Positions 41,009 to 49,965 of a DNA stretch of 64,000 nucleotides are shown in pieces. Under the pieces are notes generated by a model. The model was given only the letters and a program-made list of their open reading frames with translations, was not told where the DNA came from and did no database searches. The stretch spans positions 1 to 64,000 of the forward strand of contig DGQP01000009.1 in assembly GCA_002400415.1 (NCBI GenBank). Reading direction: 5' to 3'. This stretch comes from Chitinophagaceae bacterium UBA4411. GTDB lineage: Bacteria; Bacteroidota; Bacteroidia; Chitinophagales; Chitinophagaceae. Numbering within the stretch: the first letter of the stretch is position 1; the number at the start of each line of letters is the position of its first letter. The translations under genes were made by a program, and so were the position numbers.

Positions 41009-41022
41009 GCCTACCGGCAGGC
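41009..41022. repeat. GCCTACCGGCAGGC palindrome-like repeat
   Basis: A near-palindromic GC-rich word (followed by AGGC) between tRNA-Phe and its promoter box. Words of this kind recur in intergenic DNA of this group (from memory, not searched). Confidence 0.35.
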
Positions 41023-41054
41023 AGGCCTATCTTCGCTTTTGTGCTTCGGGGCTG

Positions 41055-41062
41055 CAAATATA
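41055..41062 (-). promoter_or_regulatory. -7 promoter box for tRNA-Phe
   Basis: On the minus strand it reads TATATTTG, an exact TAnnTTTG match, about 82 bases upstream of the tRNA. TTG lies 22 bases further upstream. Confidence 0.4.
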
Positions 41063-41109
41063 GAGGGAATTCACAAAAAATCCACAATTACAGCCAATAA
41101 AGTTTAGAA

Positions 41110-43377
41110 CTACATGCCATATTCACTCAGGAACTTGATCCGCATGATCTTGAGCTGCTCCCAGTTGAAATTATGGTCGGATAACTCTTCCTGGGCCACC
41201 TGCAGCGAAGAGGTATCACAACTTTTAAAATAATCAATGATCTCGTCCTGCTCATCTTCATCCAGCATCTCATCAATGGCATAATCCAGGTTCAGCTTGG
41301 TACCGCTGGCTGCAATGGTTTCCATTTCTTCCAGCATTTCATCCAGCCTCCAGCCTTTGTTTTTAGCGATCGTTTCCAGCGACACTTTTTTATCGGTATT
41401 CTGGATAATATAAACTTTGTTACCGCTCTTATTCACCACACTCTTCATCACAAAATCGTCCGGCTTTTCAATATTATTATCGGCCACATATTGAGCGATC
41501 AATTCCACAAATGGTTTTCCATACCGCATGGCTTTCCCTTTGCTCACTCCCTGGCATTTTTCAAGGTCTGTGATGCTGGTAGGATACATCGTAGCCATAT
41601 CCTGTAAAGAGGTTTCGAGAAAAATCACAAAAGGAGGCAGGGTCTTTTTCTTTGCTTCTTTCTGCCGCAGTTCTTTCAGCATCTCAAACAACTTCTCATC
41701 GGTGGCAGAACCGCCGGAGTCTTCTATATTACCTTCCTCGTCATCTGCATTGGCATCATCATAGAGATGGTTCAGGATCACTTTGAATGATTTGGGTTTC
41801 TTCAGGAAGGCCTCTGCTTTCTTTGTAAATTTCAATACGCCATACTCTTCAATATCTTTCACCAGCATTCCCTCGAGGATCAGCTGGCGGATGAGGGAAT
41901 TCCAGAAGAGTGAATCTTTATCATTACCACTGGCAAATATGTCCAATCCGTCATGACGGAACATTTGTATCTGTGGTGTCAGTCTCCCGGTCAGGATCTG
42001 CACCACGTACTCAGTGGCAAATCGTTCATCCAGTGCTTTAATTGCTTTTAATGCAATGGTCGCCTCTTCTTTGGCTTCCACTTTCTCTTTCGGATGCTTA
42101 CAGTTATCACATTCGCCGCAGTTTTCCTTTTCATATTCTTCCCCGAAATAGCTCATCAGTACTTTGCGCCGGCAAACACCACTTTCTGCATAGGCCACGG
42201 TTTCACTGATCAGCTGTGCACCCACTTCTCTTTCACTAAGAGGTTTATCCCGCATCAGGTGTTCCAGCTTACTCACATCCTTATGCGAGTAATACAGCAC
42301 ACATTTCCCTTCCAGACCATCCCGGCCCGCACGACCCGTTTCCTGGTAATAATTCTCAATAGACTTCGGGATATTATAGTGAATAACGAAACGAATATCC
42401 GGTTTGTCTATACCCATACCAAAAGCAATAGTAGCACAGATCACCTGTACATCTTCACTCAGGAACTGGTCCTGTCTTTCTGCCCTCAGTTTACTGTCCA
42501 GTCCCGCATGATAGGCAACAGCTTTGATCCCGTTGGCGTTTAAGATATCAGCCAGCTCTTCGGTTGTTTTCCTGTTCAGCGTATAGATAATACCACTCTT
42601 GGTCTTCATACTCTTGATGAAGCGGACAATACTTTCATCCGTTTGTGATTTCTTGATCTTGGGAAGAATCTCGTAATACAGGTTGGCCCTGTTAAAAGAA
42701 GAAATAAAGATCTTCGGGTCCTTCAGGTCAAGGTTCTTTACGATATCGCTTTGCACTTTGGGGGTGGCGGTGGCCGTTAAAGCAATCACCGGTATATCCG
42801 GGTTTATCTGGATCATCATTTCCCGCAGCCTGCGGTATTCAGGACGAAAATCATGTCCCCACTCCGAGATACAGTGTGCTTCATCCACAGCAAAGAAGGA
42901 TATTTTCAGGTCAGAGAAAAACTCCAGGTTCTCCTGCTTGGTCAGTGTTTCCGGCGCCACGTAAAGCATTTTTGTTTTGCCGGAAAGCAGGTCATCGTGT
43001 ACTTCTTTGATCTCCTTTTTATTCAGCGTGGAATTCAGGAAATGCGCCACTTCATCATTACTGCTGTAGCCACGAACCAGGTCCACCTGGTTCTTCATCA
43101 GGGCAATCAGCGGGGAAACAATGATGGCCACACCTTCACTGACAAGAGCGGGCAATTGGTAACAAAGGCTTTTACCACCTCCTGTCGGCATGATCACGAA
43201 GGTATCATGACCGGCCATTAATGATTCAATCACTTTTTCCTGGGTGCCTTTGAATTTATCAAAACCAAAATGTTCCTGCAATGCTTTATGAAGATCAAAT
43301 TTCTTTCTTGCGGGAGCAGCTTCCTTCGTCTTACTCTTTGCCGCTTTTGTTGCAGCGGCTTTTTTTGTTGTTGCCAT
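41110..43377 (-). CDS. recQ: ATP-dependent DNA helicase RecQ
   Basis: 755 residues. The N-terminus is a Lys/Ala-rich basic tail (about residues 1-25). Superfamily II helicase motifs follow: PTGGGKSLCYQLPA (motif I), VSPLIALMKNQV, FAVDEAHCISEWGHDFRPEY (DEAH, motif II), ALTATATP, and YQETGRAGRDG (motif VI). A RecQ-C zinc-binding domain has the Cys set GVCRRKVLMSYFGE and CGECDNC. HRDC (about residues 515-600, LPPFVIFLETSLQDMATMYPTS) and a further helix-turn-helix C-terminal region follow. It repairs recombination and replication intermediates. Monocistronic, divergent from kdsD. Confidence 0.95.
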   Translation of the reverse strand: MATTKKAAATKAAKSKTKEAAPARKKFDLHKALQEHFGFDKFKGTQEKVIESLMAGHDTFVIMPTGGGKSLCYQLPALVSEGVAIIVSPLIALMKNQVDLVRGYSSNDEVAHFLNSTLNKKEIKEVHDDLLSGKTKMLYVAPETLTKQENLEFFSDLKISFFAVDEAHCISEWGHDFRPEYRRLREMMIQINPDIPVIALTATATPKVQSDIVKNLDLKDPKIFISSFNRANLYYEILPKIKKSQTDESIVRFIKSMKTKSGIIYTLNRKTTEELADILNANGIKAVAYHAGLDSKLRAERQDQFLSEDVQVICATIAFGMGIDKPDIRFVIHYNIPKSIENYYQETGRAGRDGLEGKCVLYYSHKDVSKLEHLMRDKPLSEREVGAQLISETVAYAESGVCRRKVLMSYFGEEYEKENCGECDNCKHPKEKVEAKEEATIALKAIKALDERFATEYVVQILTGRLTPQIQMFRHDGLDIFASGNDKDSLFWNSLIRQLILEGMLVKDIEEYGVLKFTKKAEAFLKKPKSFKVILNHLYDDANADDEEGNIEDSGGSATDEKLFEMLKELRQKEAKKKTLPPFVIFLETSLQDMATMYPTSITDLEKCQGVSKGKAMRYGKPFVELIAQYVADNNIEKPDDFVMKSVVNKSGNKVYIIQNTDKKVSLETIAKNKGWRLDEMLEEMETIAASGTKLNLDYAIDEMLDEDEQDEIIDYFKSCDTSSLQVAQEELSDHNFNWEQLKIMRIKFLSEYGM

Positions 43378-43693
43378 TACTCTTAAATTTCCATCGCACT
43401 TTTCAATAAAAATGCAGATTTATTAAGTTACTCATTTTTGGCCGATCCTGTTTCCACCAGTGATCCTTTTTCGGAACCTGTTGGAAACAATTATCGGGTT
43501 AATAAGTGTTTTCTCTTTCTAATCAGCGGGGCGGGGGTGGCAGGAATTCCTGACAGGCTACGCAGGCCCCTTTTTAGAGGACGGCGAAGTTACGATTAGA
43601 TTCCCTGTTTGGCCGGGTCAAATCCGTTAAAATTCGCGGCCGGGAATGCTTAACGGAGGGTTCATGGCAAATCCTCTAATTTTGCCCCTTCTT
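43378..43693. other. Divergent intergenic region between recQ and kdsD
   Basis: It holds the kdsD -7 box at 43677-43684 and a 12-bp perfect palindrome CAGGAATTCCTG at 43541-43552 (function unknown). No gene is supported; the 16 extra codons upstream of the kdsD ATG lie over the promoter. Confidence 0.5.
43677..43684 (+). promoter_or_regulatory. -7 promoter box for kdsD
   Basis: TAATTTTG, an exact TAnnTTTG match, 9 bases before the ATG at 43694. It rules out the upstream in-frame ATG at 43646 if it is used. Confidence 0.5.
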
Positions 43694-44656
43694 ATGGCTA
43701 TTGATATCAAAAAGATCGCTTTAGACACCATCCGGCTGGAAGCCCAATCCATTGCAGGACTTTCTGCGTTCATTAATGCCGATTTTGAAAAGGCGGTTGC
43801 CGCTATCTCACAAAGCAAAGGGAGAGTGGTTATCAGCGGCATAGGTAAAAGCGCTGTTATTGCCCAGAAGATCGTGGCCACATTCAATTCCACCGGCACC
43901 CCTTCCATTTTTATGCATGCTGCAGATGCCATTCACGGCGATCTCGGTATGGTACAGGAACAGGATGTCGTTATCATTATCAGTAAAAGCGGGGAGAGCC
44001 CCGAAATAAAAGTGCTGGTCCCGCTGATCCGGAATTTCGGGAATACATTAATCAGTATAGTCGGCAATACCGAATCATCTCTTGCAAAACACTCGGATAT
44101 TATCCTGAACACAACTGTTGAACAGGAGGCCTGTCCCAATAACCTGGCCCCCACTTCCAGTACCACTGCACAACTGGTAATGGGGGATGCGCTGGCCGTT
44201 TGCCTGATGGAACTGAACGGGTTTCAATCCGATGATTTTGCCAAGTTCCACCCCGGCGGATCCCTGGGGAAAAAATTATACCTGCGGGTATCCGATCTTT
44301 TTGTGAATAATGAGAAGCCAAAAGTGCTGGCTGGCGACTCCTTAAAAGAAGTGATCGTGGAGATGACAGAAAAAAGACTTGGGATTACAGCCGTTGTGGA
44401 TATTGATAATACTTTGCTGGGCATTATAACAGATGGTGACCTGCGCCGCATGCTTGAGAAAAGTGTACAGATCGACAAAATAACAGCCGGCGATATCATG
44501 ACAAAGAACCCGGTTACTATCGGTCCTGATGAAATGGCGGTGGATGCGCTGGACCTGTTGCGGAAGAAGGAGATCACACAACTGGCAGTTACAGAAAATT
44601 CTAAATATTCAGGCATCCTGCATTTGCACGACCTGATCAGGGAGGGATTGATTTAA
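43694..44656 (+). CDS. kdsD: D-arabinose-5-phosphate isomerase, KpsF/GutQ family
   Basis: 320 residues from the ATG at 43694. It interconverts ribulose 5-phosphate and arabinose 5-phosphate for KDO synthesis. A SIS domain (about residues 35-165) has GRVVISGIGKSAVIAQKI and ISKSGESPEI, then the family region SSTTAQLVMGDALAVCLM and HPGGSLGKKL. Two CBS repeats follow (about residues 200-320, LGITAVVDIDNTLLGIITDGDLRRML). It needs downstream KDO genes that are not in the window. manC follows on the same strand. Confidence 0.93.
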   Translation: MAIDIKKIALDTIRLEAQSIAGLSAFINADFEKAVAAISQSKGRVVISGIGKSAVIAQKIVATFNSTGTPSIFMHAADAIHGDLGMVQEQDVVIIISKSGESPEIKVLVPLIRNFGNTLISIVGNTESSLAKHSDIILNTTVEQEACPNNLAPTSSTTAQLVMGDALAVCLMELNGFQSDDFAKFHPGGSLGKKLYLRVSDLFVNNEKPKVLAGDSLKEVIVEMTEKRLGITAVVDIDNTLLGIITDGDLRRMLEKSVQIDKITAGDIMTKNPVTIGPDEMAVDALDLLRKKEITQLAVTENSKYSGILHLHDLIREGLI

Positions 44657-44713
44657 CCGTGAATAAGAAGGGAAGTTACGCTTGCCATTCTCCATTCACC
44701 ATTCACAACAATA

Positions 44714-45796
44714 ATGAACAAACATCACTACGTAGCAATTATGGCCGGCGGCATTGGCAGCCGCTTCTGGCCAATGAGCCGAACCAATTATCCTAAGCAA
44801 TTCCTGGATATACTGAATGTGGGGAAAACACTGATACAGCAGACCTATGATCGTTATTGTCGGTTTGTACCGGAAGAGAATATATACATCGTCACTTCGC
44901 AGGATTACGTGGACCTTGTGAAAAAGCAATTACCACAGGTTGCTGCTGAAAATATAATCAGCGAACCTTCCCGTAAGAATACAGCGCCTTGTATTGCCTA
45001 CATAGCATTTAAACTACTAAAGAAGGACCCAAAAGCAGTTATGATTGCCGCGCCATCTGATAACCTGATTCTGGAAACAGATGAGTTTATCAAAACGGCC
45101 ACCAAAGCTTTAAACTTTGTCGATCATATCAACGCTTTTGTAACCATTGGTATAAAACCCACCTATCCCAATACGGGATATGGCTATATACAGCACGATA
45201 CAATTGAAGCAGCACCCGATATTCATAAGGTAAAAACCTTTACTGAAAAACCCAATGAAGAATTAGCAAAAGCATTTATCGCCAGTGGTGATTTTTTATG
45301 GAATGCGGGCATTTTTACCTGGAAAGTAAGCAATATCATTACCGCATTTGAAAAGCACCTGCCGGAGATGTATGAAGTCTTTGCCGCAGAGAAGGACAAA
45401 TTCAATACCCCGGAAGAAACAGATGCTATCGAGCAGATATACCCCCAGTGCACCAATATCTCGATCGATTTTGGCATTATGGAAAAAGCAGATAATGTAT
45501 ATGTAATCCCCGCCTCCTTTTCCTGGAGTGATCTCGGCACCTGGAACAGTGCCTGGGATAATATGGAGAAAGATTATTTCGGCAACGCCGTTTCGGGCAA
45601 CAGTGTGATGGTGGTGGATGCCAATAATTGCATGGTGCATGTTCCCGATAACAAATTAGTATTGTTACAGGGATTGCATGATTATATCATTGTTGATACC
45701 AAAGATGTGTTATTGATCTGTAAGAAAAATCAGGAACAGGAGATCAAAGAATACGTGGCCGAGGTGAAACGGAATAAAGGAGATAAATTTCTTTGA
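44714..45796 (+). CDS. manC: Mannose-1-phosphate guanylyltransferase
   Basis: 360 residues; the single-domain form without a C-terminal isomerase cupin. It makes GDP-mannose from GTP and mannose 1-phosphate for glycan synthesis. Signatures: AIMAGGIGSRFWPMSRTNYPKQFLDI (GGxGxRxxPxS-type GTP-binding, about residues 9-34), SEPSRKNTAPCIAY, FTEKPNEELA, FLWNAGIFTWK, and SFSWSDLGTWNS. The 57 bases after kdsD contain a repeat-like CCATTCTCCATTCACCATTC stretch. It may serve the membrane glycosyltransferases 8 kb away. Confidence 0.95.
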   Translation: MNKHHYVAIMAGGIGSRFWPMSRTNYPKQFLDILNVGKTLIQQTYDRYCRFVPEENIYIVTSQDYVDLVKKQLPQVAAENIISEPSRKNTAPCIAYIAFKLLKKDPKAVMIAAPSDNLILETDEFIKTATKALNFVDHINAFVTIGIKPTYPNTGYGYIQHDTIEAAPDIHKVKTFTEKPNEELAKAFIASGDFLWNAGIFTWKVSNIITAFEKHLPEMYEVFAAEKDKFNTPEETDAIEQIYPQCTNISIDFGIMEKADNVYVIPASFSWSDLGTWNSAWDNMEKDYFGNAVSGNSVMVVDANNCMVHVPDNKLVLLQGLHDYIIVDTKDVLLICKKNQEQEIKEYVAEVKRNKGDKFL

Positions 45797-45830
45797 TGTG
45801 CAAATTTATGGATGCCTGATGTGCGGATGA
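45797..45830. repeat. Short intergenic repeat, copy left of the four-helix-bundle gene
   Basis: Contains GTGCAAATTT and GATGTGCGGATGA, words that recur in inverted form (CACATCCGCAAATT) at 46238-46251. The two copies bracket the four-helix-bundle gene. Confidence 0.35.
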
Positions 45831-45868
45831 AAGTGTTTTTGTAAATTAGATTACAAAAACCTTATACC

Positions 45869-46231
45869 ATGACAAAAGAAAAAATTGAGCAGAATCTTAT
45901 TCTGAAACTCAGCTTTGACTTCGCCTTATCAATAATCAACTTTTGTGAAAAGCTTGATGCCGGGAGAAAATATATAATAGCCCGGCAATTGCTGAAATCA
46001 GGAACTTCAATTGGTGCTAATGCCATTGAGCCACAAGACGCAGAAAGCCTTGCTGATTTTATTCATAAGTTCAAAATAGCCGCTAAGGAAGCCGAAGAAA
46101 CACAATACTGGTTATTACTTTGTCAATATTCTGAATCCTATCCTGATTGCAATGAGTTGCTTATTAAAATAGAGGAGATAAACAATGTTACCGGAAAAAT
46201 AATTTCGTCTGCTAAGAAAAAAGGTTCCTGA
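45869..46231 (+). CDS. Four-helix bundle (S23-type) protein
   Basis: 120 residues, all-helical, of the four-helix-bundle family first seen in 23S rRNA intervening sequences: LSFDFALSIINFCEKL, IARQLLKSGTSIGANAIEPQDA (the signature), FIHKFKIAAKEAEETQYWLLL. The function is unknown; nucleic-acid binding has been suggested for the family. It stands between manC and an exonuclease gene and is bordered by the short repeats listed at 45797 and 46232, which suggests a cassette-like insertion. Confidence 0.85.
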   Translation: MTKEKIEQNLILKLSFDFALSIINFCEKLDAGRKYIIARQLLKSGTSIGANAIEPQDAESLADFIHKFKIAAKEAEETQYWLLLCQYSESYPDCNELLIKIEEINNVTGKIISSAKKKGS

Positions 46232-46276
46232 TAAACTCCTCACATCCGCAAATTATCTAATCTTCATATTTTCTTT
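46232..46276. repeat. Short intergenic repeat, copy right of the four-helix-bundle gene
   Basis: Has CACATCCGCAAATTATCTAA and ATATTTTC. Related wording occurs at 47814-47836 (ATTTGCACATTATCTC) and, inverted, at 7950-7959 (AGATAATTTG). Confidence 0.35.
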
Positions 46277-46999
46277 ATGACCCCTTATCCTCTCCACAAC
46301 ATTCTTTTCCTTGATATTGAAACAGTACCGCAACACCCATCCTTTGAACTGGTACCCAATGACTGGAAAGATCTCTGGACCAAAAAAGCAGAAGCCCTGC
46401 TCCGCAACCGGGAAGATGAAACTACGGAAAGCATTTACCCGAGAGCAGGTATCTACGCTGAGTTTGGAAAAATCATCTGCATCAGTTGCGGTGTGCTGCA
46501 GGGAACCGGTGATCAGAAAAAAATTGTCCTCAAATCATTTGCCGGGGATAATGAAAAAATCCTTTTACATGACTTTTCTGAAATGCTGAAGAAATGGTCG
46601 GCAGGTGAACAAAAGTTTTTATGTGCCCATAACGGGAAAGAATTTGACTTCCCCTATTTATGCCGGCGGATGCTTATTAACGGGCTTCCCCTACCGGGTA
46701 TTCTGAACAGCAGTGGCAAAAAACCCTGGGAGGTGAGCCATCTCGATACCATGGAGCTCTGGAAGTTTGGCGATTTTAAAAGCTATACCTCGCTCAACCT
46801 GCTGGCACATGCCCTCGGCATTCCCACCCCCAAGGATGATATTGATGGCAGCATGGTCTGGGAAGTGTACTGGAAAGAAAAGAATACAGAAAGAATTGTG
46901 ACCTATTGCCAGAAAGATGTGATTACTGTTGCACAAATATTTTTAAGAATGCAGGGTGAGCCGCTGATCAAAAATGAGAACATAGAAATTAAAGGCTAA
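46277..46999 (+). CDS. 3'-5' exonuclease, PolB-like DEDDy type
   Basis: 240 residues. The DEDDy catalytic motifs are in order: NILFLDIETVPQ (Exo I, D-x-E), LCAHNGKEFDFPYLCRRM (Exo II, with the Asp in FDFPYL), DIDGSMVWEVYW and RIVTYCQKDVITVAQIFLR (Exo III, YxxxD). This is the RNase H-like family annotated as predicted 3'-5' exonucleases related to DNA polymerase B. It probably degrades single-stranded DNA or RNA from the 3' end. The biological role is unknown. Confidence 0.88.
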   Translation: MTPYPLHNILFLDIETVPQHPSFELVPNDWKDLWTKKAEALLRNREDETTESIYPRAGIYAEFGKIICISCGVLQGTGDQKKIVLKSFAGDNEKILLHDFSEMLKKWSAGEQKFLCAHNGKEFDFPYLCRRMLINGLPLPGILNSSGKKPWEVSHLDTMELWKFGDFKSYTSLNLLAHALGIPTPKDDIDGSMVWEVYWKEKNTERIVTYCQKDVITVAQIFLRMQGEPLIKNENIEIKG

Positions 47000-47073
47000 G
47001 GGGAACAACCAAGAGAAAAAGAGCAAACGAGATTTTACAAGAGACTGTTACCATCACTAATGAAATAAATGAT

Positions 47074-47460
47074 ATGCAAAGAACCAACTATTCATCCGGC
47101 GCCAAATGGGAAGACATTGTAGGCTACAGCCGCGCCGTTAAAATTGGTAATCTAATTGAAGTAACCGGGACTGTTGCCGTTGATGATAACAATAACCTGG
47201 TGGGAAAAGATGATGCGTATTCACAAACAAAGTTTATTATTGAAAAAATTGAGGGTGTTTTAAAAAGAGCCGGTGCTTCGCTGCAGGATGTGGTCAGGAC
47301 AAGAATGTTTGTCACCGATATTGCCCGCTGGGAAGAATACGGCAAAGCTCATGGTGAATTCTTTGGCCAGGTCAAACCCTGTACCAGCATGATTGAAGTA
47401 AAAGGATTAATCGATCCTGATTATTTAATTGAGATAGAGGCCTCCGCTATTATTTTATAA
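47074..47460 (+). CDS. RidA-family enamine/imine deaminase
   Basis: 128 residues. YjgF/RidA features: GYSRAVKIGNLIEVTGTVAVDDNNNLVG, TKFIIEKIEGVLKRAGASLQDVVRTRMFVTDI (the family signature with the active-site Arg of the VVRTRMFV segment), and C-terminal PCTSMIEVKGLIDPDYLIEIEASA. It removes reactive enamines made by PLP enzymes. It precedes an MmcQ-like gene by one base and a PLP aminotransferase further on, which fits the function. Confidence 0.92.
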   Translation: MQRTNYSSGAKWEDIVGYSRAVKIGNLIEVTGTVAVDDNNNLVGKDDAYSQTKFIIEKIEGVLKRAGASLQDVVRTRMFVTDIARWEEYGKAHGEFFGQVKPCTSMIEVKGLIDPDYLIEIEASAIIL

Positions 47461-47461
47461 T

Positions 47462-47791
47462 ATGAATATTGAAAGTTTACGGGAATACTGCTTATCCAAA
47501 CCGGGTGTGGAAGAAACACTTCCCTTCGGACCCGATACATTGGTATTTAAGGTCAATAACAAAGTATTCCTGCTAACCGGGCTGGACGAGGCAGAACTGC
47601 GCTTCAATGTAAAATGCGACCCGGATAAGGCGCTTGAACTGCGGGAAGAGTTTTCCTGCGTATTGCCCGGTTATCATATGAACAAGAAACACTGGAATAC
47701 AATAGTGGTGGATGGTTCTGTTTCCACCAGACAGCTGAAAGAGTGGATCGATCATTCATATGATCTGGTGAGTGGTAAAAAGAAAAAGTAA
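47462..47791 (+). CDS. MmcQ/YjbR-family protein
   Basis: 109 residues of the YjbR fold (a double-psi-like DNA-binding or CyaY-like domain): LREYCLSKPGVEETLPFGPDTLVFKVNNKVFLLTGL (about residues 4-39), LRFNVKCDPDKALELRE, and VLPGYHMNKKHWNTIVVDGSV. Some members bind DNA; function here is unknown. It starts one base after ridA stops, so the two are co-transcribed. Confidence 0.88.
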   Translation: MNIESLREYCLSKPGVEETLPFGPDTLVFKVNNKVFLLTGLDEAELRFNVKCDPDKALELREEFSCVLPGYHMNKKHWNTIVVDGSVSTRQLKEWIDHSYDLVSGKKKK

Positions 47792-47807
47792 ATCCCCTCT
47801 TGGTTTC

Positions 47808-47838
47808 ATTTACTAATTTGCACATTATCTCATTTTCA
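47808..47838. repeat. Short intergenic repeat before the aminotransferase gene
   Basis: ACTAATTTGCACATTATCTC followed by ATTTTC; ACTAATTTGC also occurs before mnmH (8033-8042). It resembles the element at 46232. Confidence 0.35.
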
Positions 47839-47848
47839 AACAGCTCCC

Positions 47849-48991
47849 TTGCAGCTCCAATCCAAACTCCCCCATGTAGGCACCACCATTTTTACCGTAA
47901 TGAGTGCTTTAGCGAATGAATACAATGCTGTGAACCTGGGCCAGGGCTTCCCTGATTTCCCGATGAGCCATGAACTGACCGGGTTAGTGAATGAAGCCAT
48001 GACAAATAATTTTAACCAGTATGCGCCGATGCCGGGCTGGATGCCCCTGCGGGAAGCGATCGCTGAAAAAGCGGCCTTTTTATATGCTGCAACCATCAAC
48101 CCGGATACAGAAATCACCATCACACCCGGCGGAACCTATGCCATCTATTCTTCGCTTACGGCCATCCTGCAGCCCGGTGATGAAGTAATCGTTTTTGAAC
48201 CGGCTTACGACAGTTATATTCCCAATATTGAGATCAACGGGGCAAAAGCCGTAACTATTAATCTTGTTTACCCTGATTATCATATTGACTGGCAGGCCGT
48301 GAAAAATGCCGTGAATGCAAACACAAAAGCGATCATCATTAACTCACCGCACAATCCTACAGGAAGTGTGATCGGTGAAAACGATATTCAGGAACTGAGA
48401 AAGATCACTGAGGGTACAAATATTTTTATCATCAGCGACGAGGTATATGAGCACCTGATCTTTGATAATATCCCGCACCAGAGTATGTTACGCTATCCCG
48501 ACCTGCTGCAACGGAGTTTTGTTTGCTTTTCTTTTGGCAAAACCTATAACTGCACCGGCTGGAAGCTGGGTTATTGTATTGCCCCGGCAGCGCTGACCAA
48601 AGAATTCAGGAAAGTACACCAGTTCAATTCCTTCAGCTGTTTTACCCCCTCGCAAGTGGCATTAGCCGCATTTCTTAAGAATAAAGACGCTTATCTCTCC
48701 CTGCCGGCATTTATGCAGGAGAAAAGAGATTATTTCAAACAACTGATGCTGTCAACAAAATTCTCGCTGAAAGATTCCTACGGCAGTTATTTTATCTGTG
48801 GCACGTATGAACGCATCAGTGATGAAAGCGATAAAGAATTTGCTATCCGCCTCACCAAAGAAGCCGGCGTGGCCACGATACCTGTTTCAGCGTTTTATCA
48901 AAACGGGAAAGATGATAAAGTGCTTCGTTTCTGTTTTTCCAAGAATAAAGAAACGCTGGAGGCAGCGGTTGAAAAATTAGCCCGCATCTGA
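47849..48991 (+). CDS. PLP-dependent methionine/kynurenine-type aminotransferase
   Basis: 380 residues from a TTG start; no ATG fits the conserved N-terminus SKLPHVGTTIFTVMSALA. Class I/II aminotransferase features: NLGQGFPDFP, GGTYAIYSSLTAIL, NSPHNPTGSV, SDEVYEHLIFDN, and the PLP lysine in SFGKTYNCTGWKLGY (about residue 231). It resembles the YbdL methionine aminotransferase group, which also uses kynurenine or aromatic amino acids. The stop overlaps the next gene by one base. Confidence 0.9.
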   Translation: MQLQSKLPHVGTTIFTVMSALANEYNAVNLGQGFPDFPMSHELTGLVNEAMTNNFNQYAPMPGWMPLREAIAEKAAFLYAATINPDTEITITPGGTYAIYSSLTAILQPGDEVIVFEPAYDSYIPNIEINGAKAVTINLVYPDYHIDWQAVKNAVNANTKAIIINSPHNPTGSVIGENDIQELRKITEGTNIFIISDEVYEHLIFDNIPHQSMLRYPDLLQRSFVCFSFGKTYNCTGWKLGYCIAPAALTKEFRKVHQFNSFSCFTPSQVALAAFLKNKDAYLSLPAFMQEKRDYFKQLMLSTKFSLKDSYGSYFICGTYERISDESDKEFAIRLTKEAGVATIPVSAFYQNGKDDKVLRFCFSKNKETLEAAVEKLARI

Positions 48992-49887
48992 TGTTTGTTG
49001 ATCCCCGCTATAAAGGAATTATTTACATGCTCCTCGCTGCGTTGGGCTTTTCGTTAATGGGCGGCGCCGCCAAATTACTGAAAGGAAGTTTTGGTGCAGG
49101 ACAGCTGGTGTTCTGGCGAAACCTGGTGGGTTTACTTGTATTAATTGCCGGATTTATAATGCGGCCTCCGGTAAACAAAGGCGGCAAGTTTCATTTACTC
49201 CTCTTCAGGGGCATGATGGGTACGACCGCCTTATATACTTTATTGTATTGTATTCTTCATTTGCCGCTGGGCACAGCAATGACCTACAACCTGACTTCTG
49301 CCCTGTTCATCGCCGTGTTTTCATTTTTACTGTTCCGGGAATACCATGGCCGGTTCGTATTACTTGCTGTTGTGCTCGGTTTTCTCGGCATGCTGCTTAT
49401 CTACAAACCAGCCATACATTTTCCCTGGTATTACCATGTGGCCGGCCTGCTTTCCGGCATTACTTCTGCATTAGCTTATATCACTGTCAACCGGCTGGCC
49501 GGTTATTATGATACCCGGATCATTGTTTTGGCCTTTATCGGCACCGGCGTATTGATTCCTTTACTTTTTATGGTAAGTGGCTACCTTTTTCATGTGCCGG
49601 CTGATGATGTTTTCTTTATCCGCTGGAAATGGCCAACCGGTATTGAATGGTTCTATGTACTCTGGCTGGGCCTTGCTGCCTTGTTTGGTCAATACTTCGT
49701 TACCAAAGCCTATGGAGCTGATAAAGCAGGTATGGTTTCAGCCATCGGCTATGCCAATATCGTCTTCTCTGTCTTTATTGGTATGGCACTGGGTGATGCC
49801 TTCCCGGACGGGATGTCACTAACCGGTATCCTTTGCATCATCACCAGCGGGGTGATCATTTCACTGGTTAAAAAGAACCGTTCATAA
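48991..49887 (+). CDS. DMT-family (EamA) transporter
   Basis: 298 residues with about ten hydrophobic helices in two EamA halves: YMLLAALGFSLMGGAAKLLKG and FWRNLVGLLVLIAGF in the first, VAGLLSGITSALAYITVNRLAG in the second. Substrate unknown; many members export amino acids or other metabolites. Its ATG overlaps the aminotransferase stop by one base, which suggests that the two act on the same compound. Confidence 0.88.
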   Translation: MFVDPRYKGIIYMLLAALGFSLMGGAAKLLKGSFGAGQLVFWRNLVGLLVLIAGFIMRPPVNKGGKFHLLLFRGMMGTTALYTLLYCILHLPLGTAMTYNLTSALFIAVFSFLLFREYHGRFVLLAVVLGFLGMLLIYKPAIHFPWYYHVAGLLSGITSALAYITVNRLAGYYDTRIIVLAFIGTGVLIPLLFMVSGYLFHVPADDVFFIRWKWPTGIEWFYVLWLGLAALFGQYFVTKAYGADKAGMVSAIGYANIVFSVFIGMALGDAFPDGMSLTGILCIITSGVIISLVKKNRS

Positions 49888-49936
49888 GAGCTTTCCATTA
49901 ATTTATAAACATTTATTTGCCGGTCTGAAATCATTA

Positions 49937-49952
49937 ATCGTATATTTGCGAT
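49937..49952 (+). promoter_or_regulatory. arsR promoter and probable ArsR operator
   Basis: TATATTTG (49941-49948) is an exact -7 box, with TTTG at 49916-49919, 21 bases upstream. The box is enclosed by the inverted repeat ATCG (49937-49940) and CGAT (49949-49952), a typical operator size for ArsR repressors, which would block RNA polymerase. Confidence 0.6.
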
Positions 49953-49965
49953 ATAAGATTAAAAA

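Noticed and set aside
43646..43693. 16-codon N-terminal extension of kdsD
   Set aside because: It covers the exact -7 box; family proteins start at the downstream ATG.
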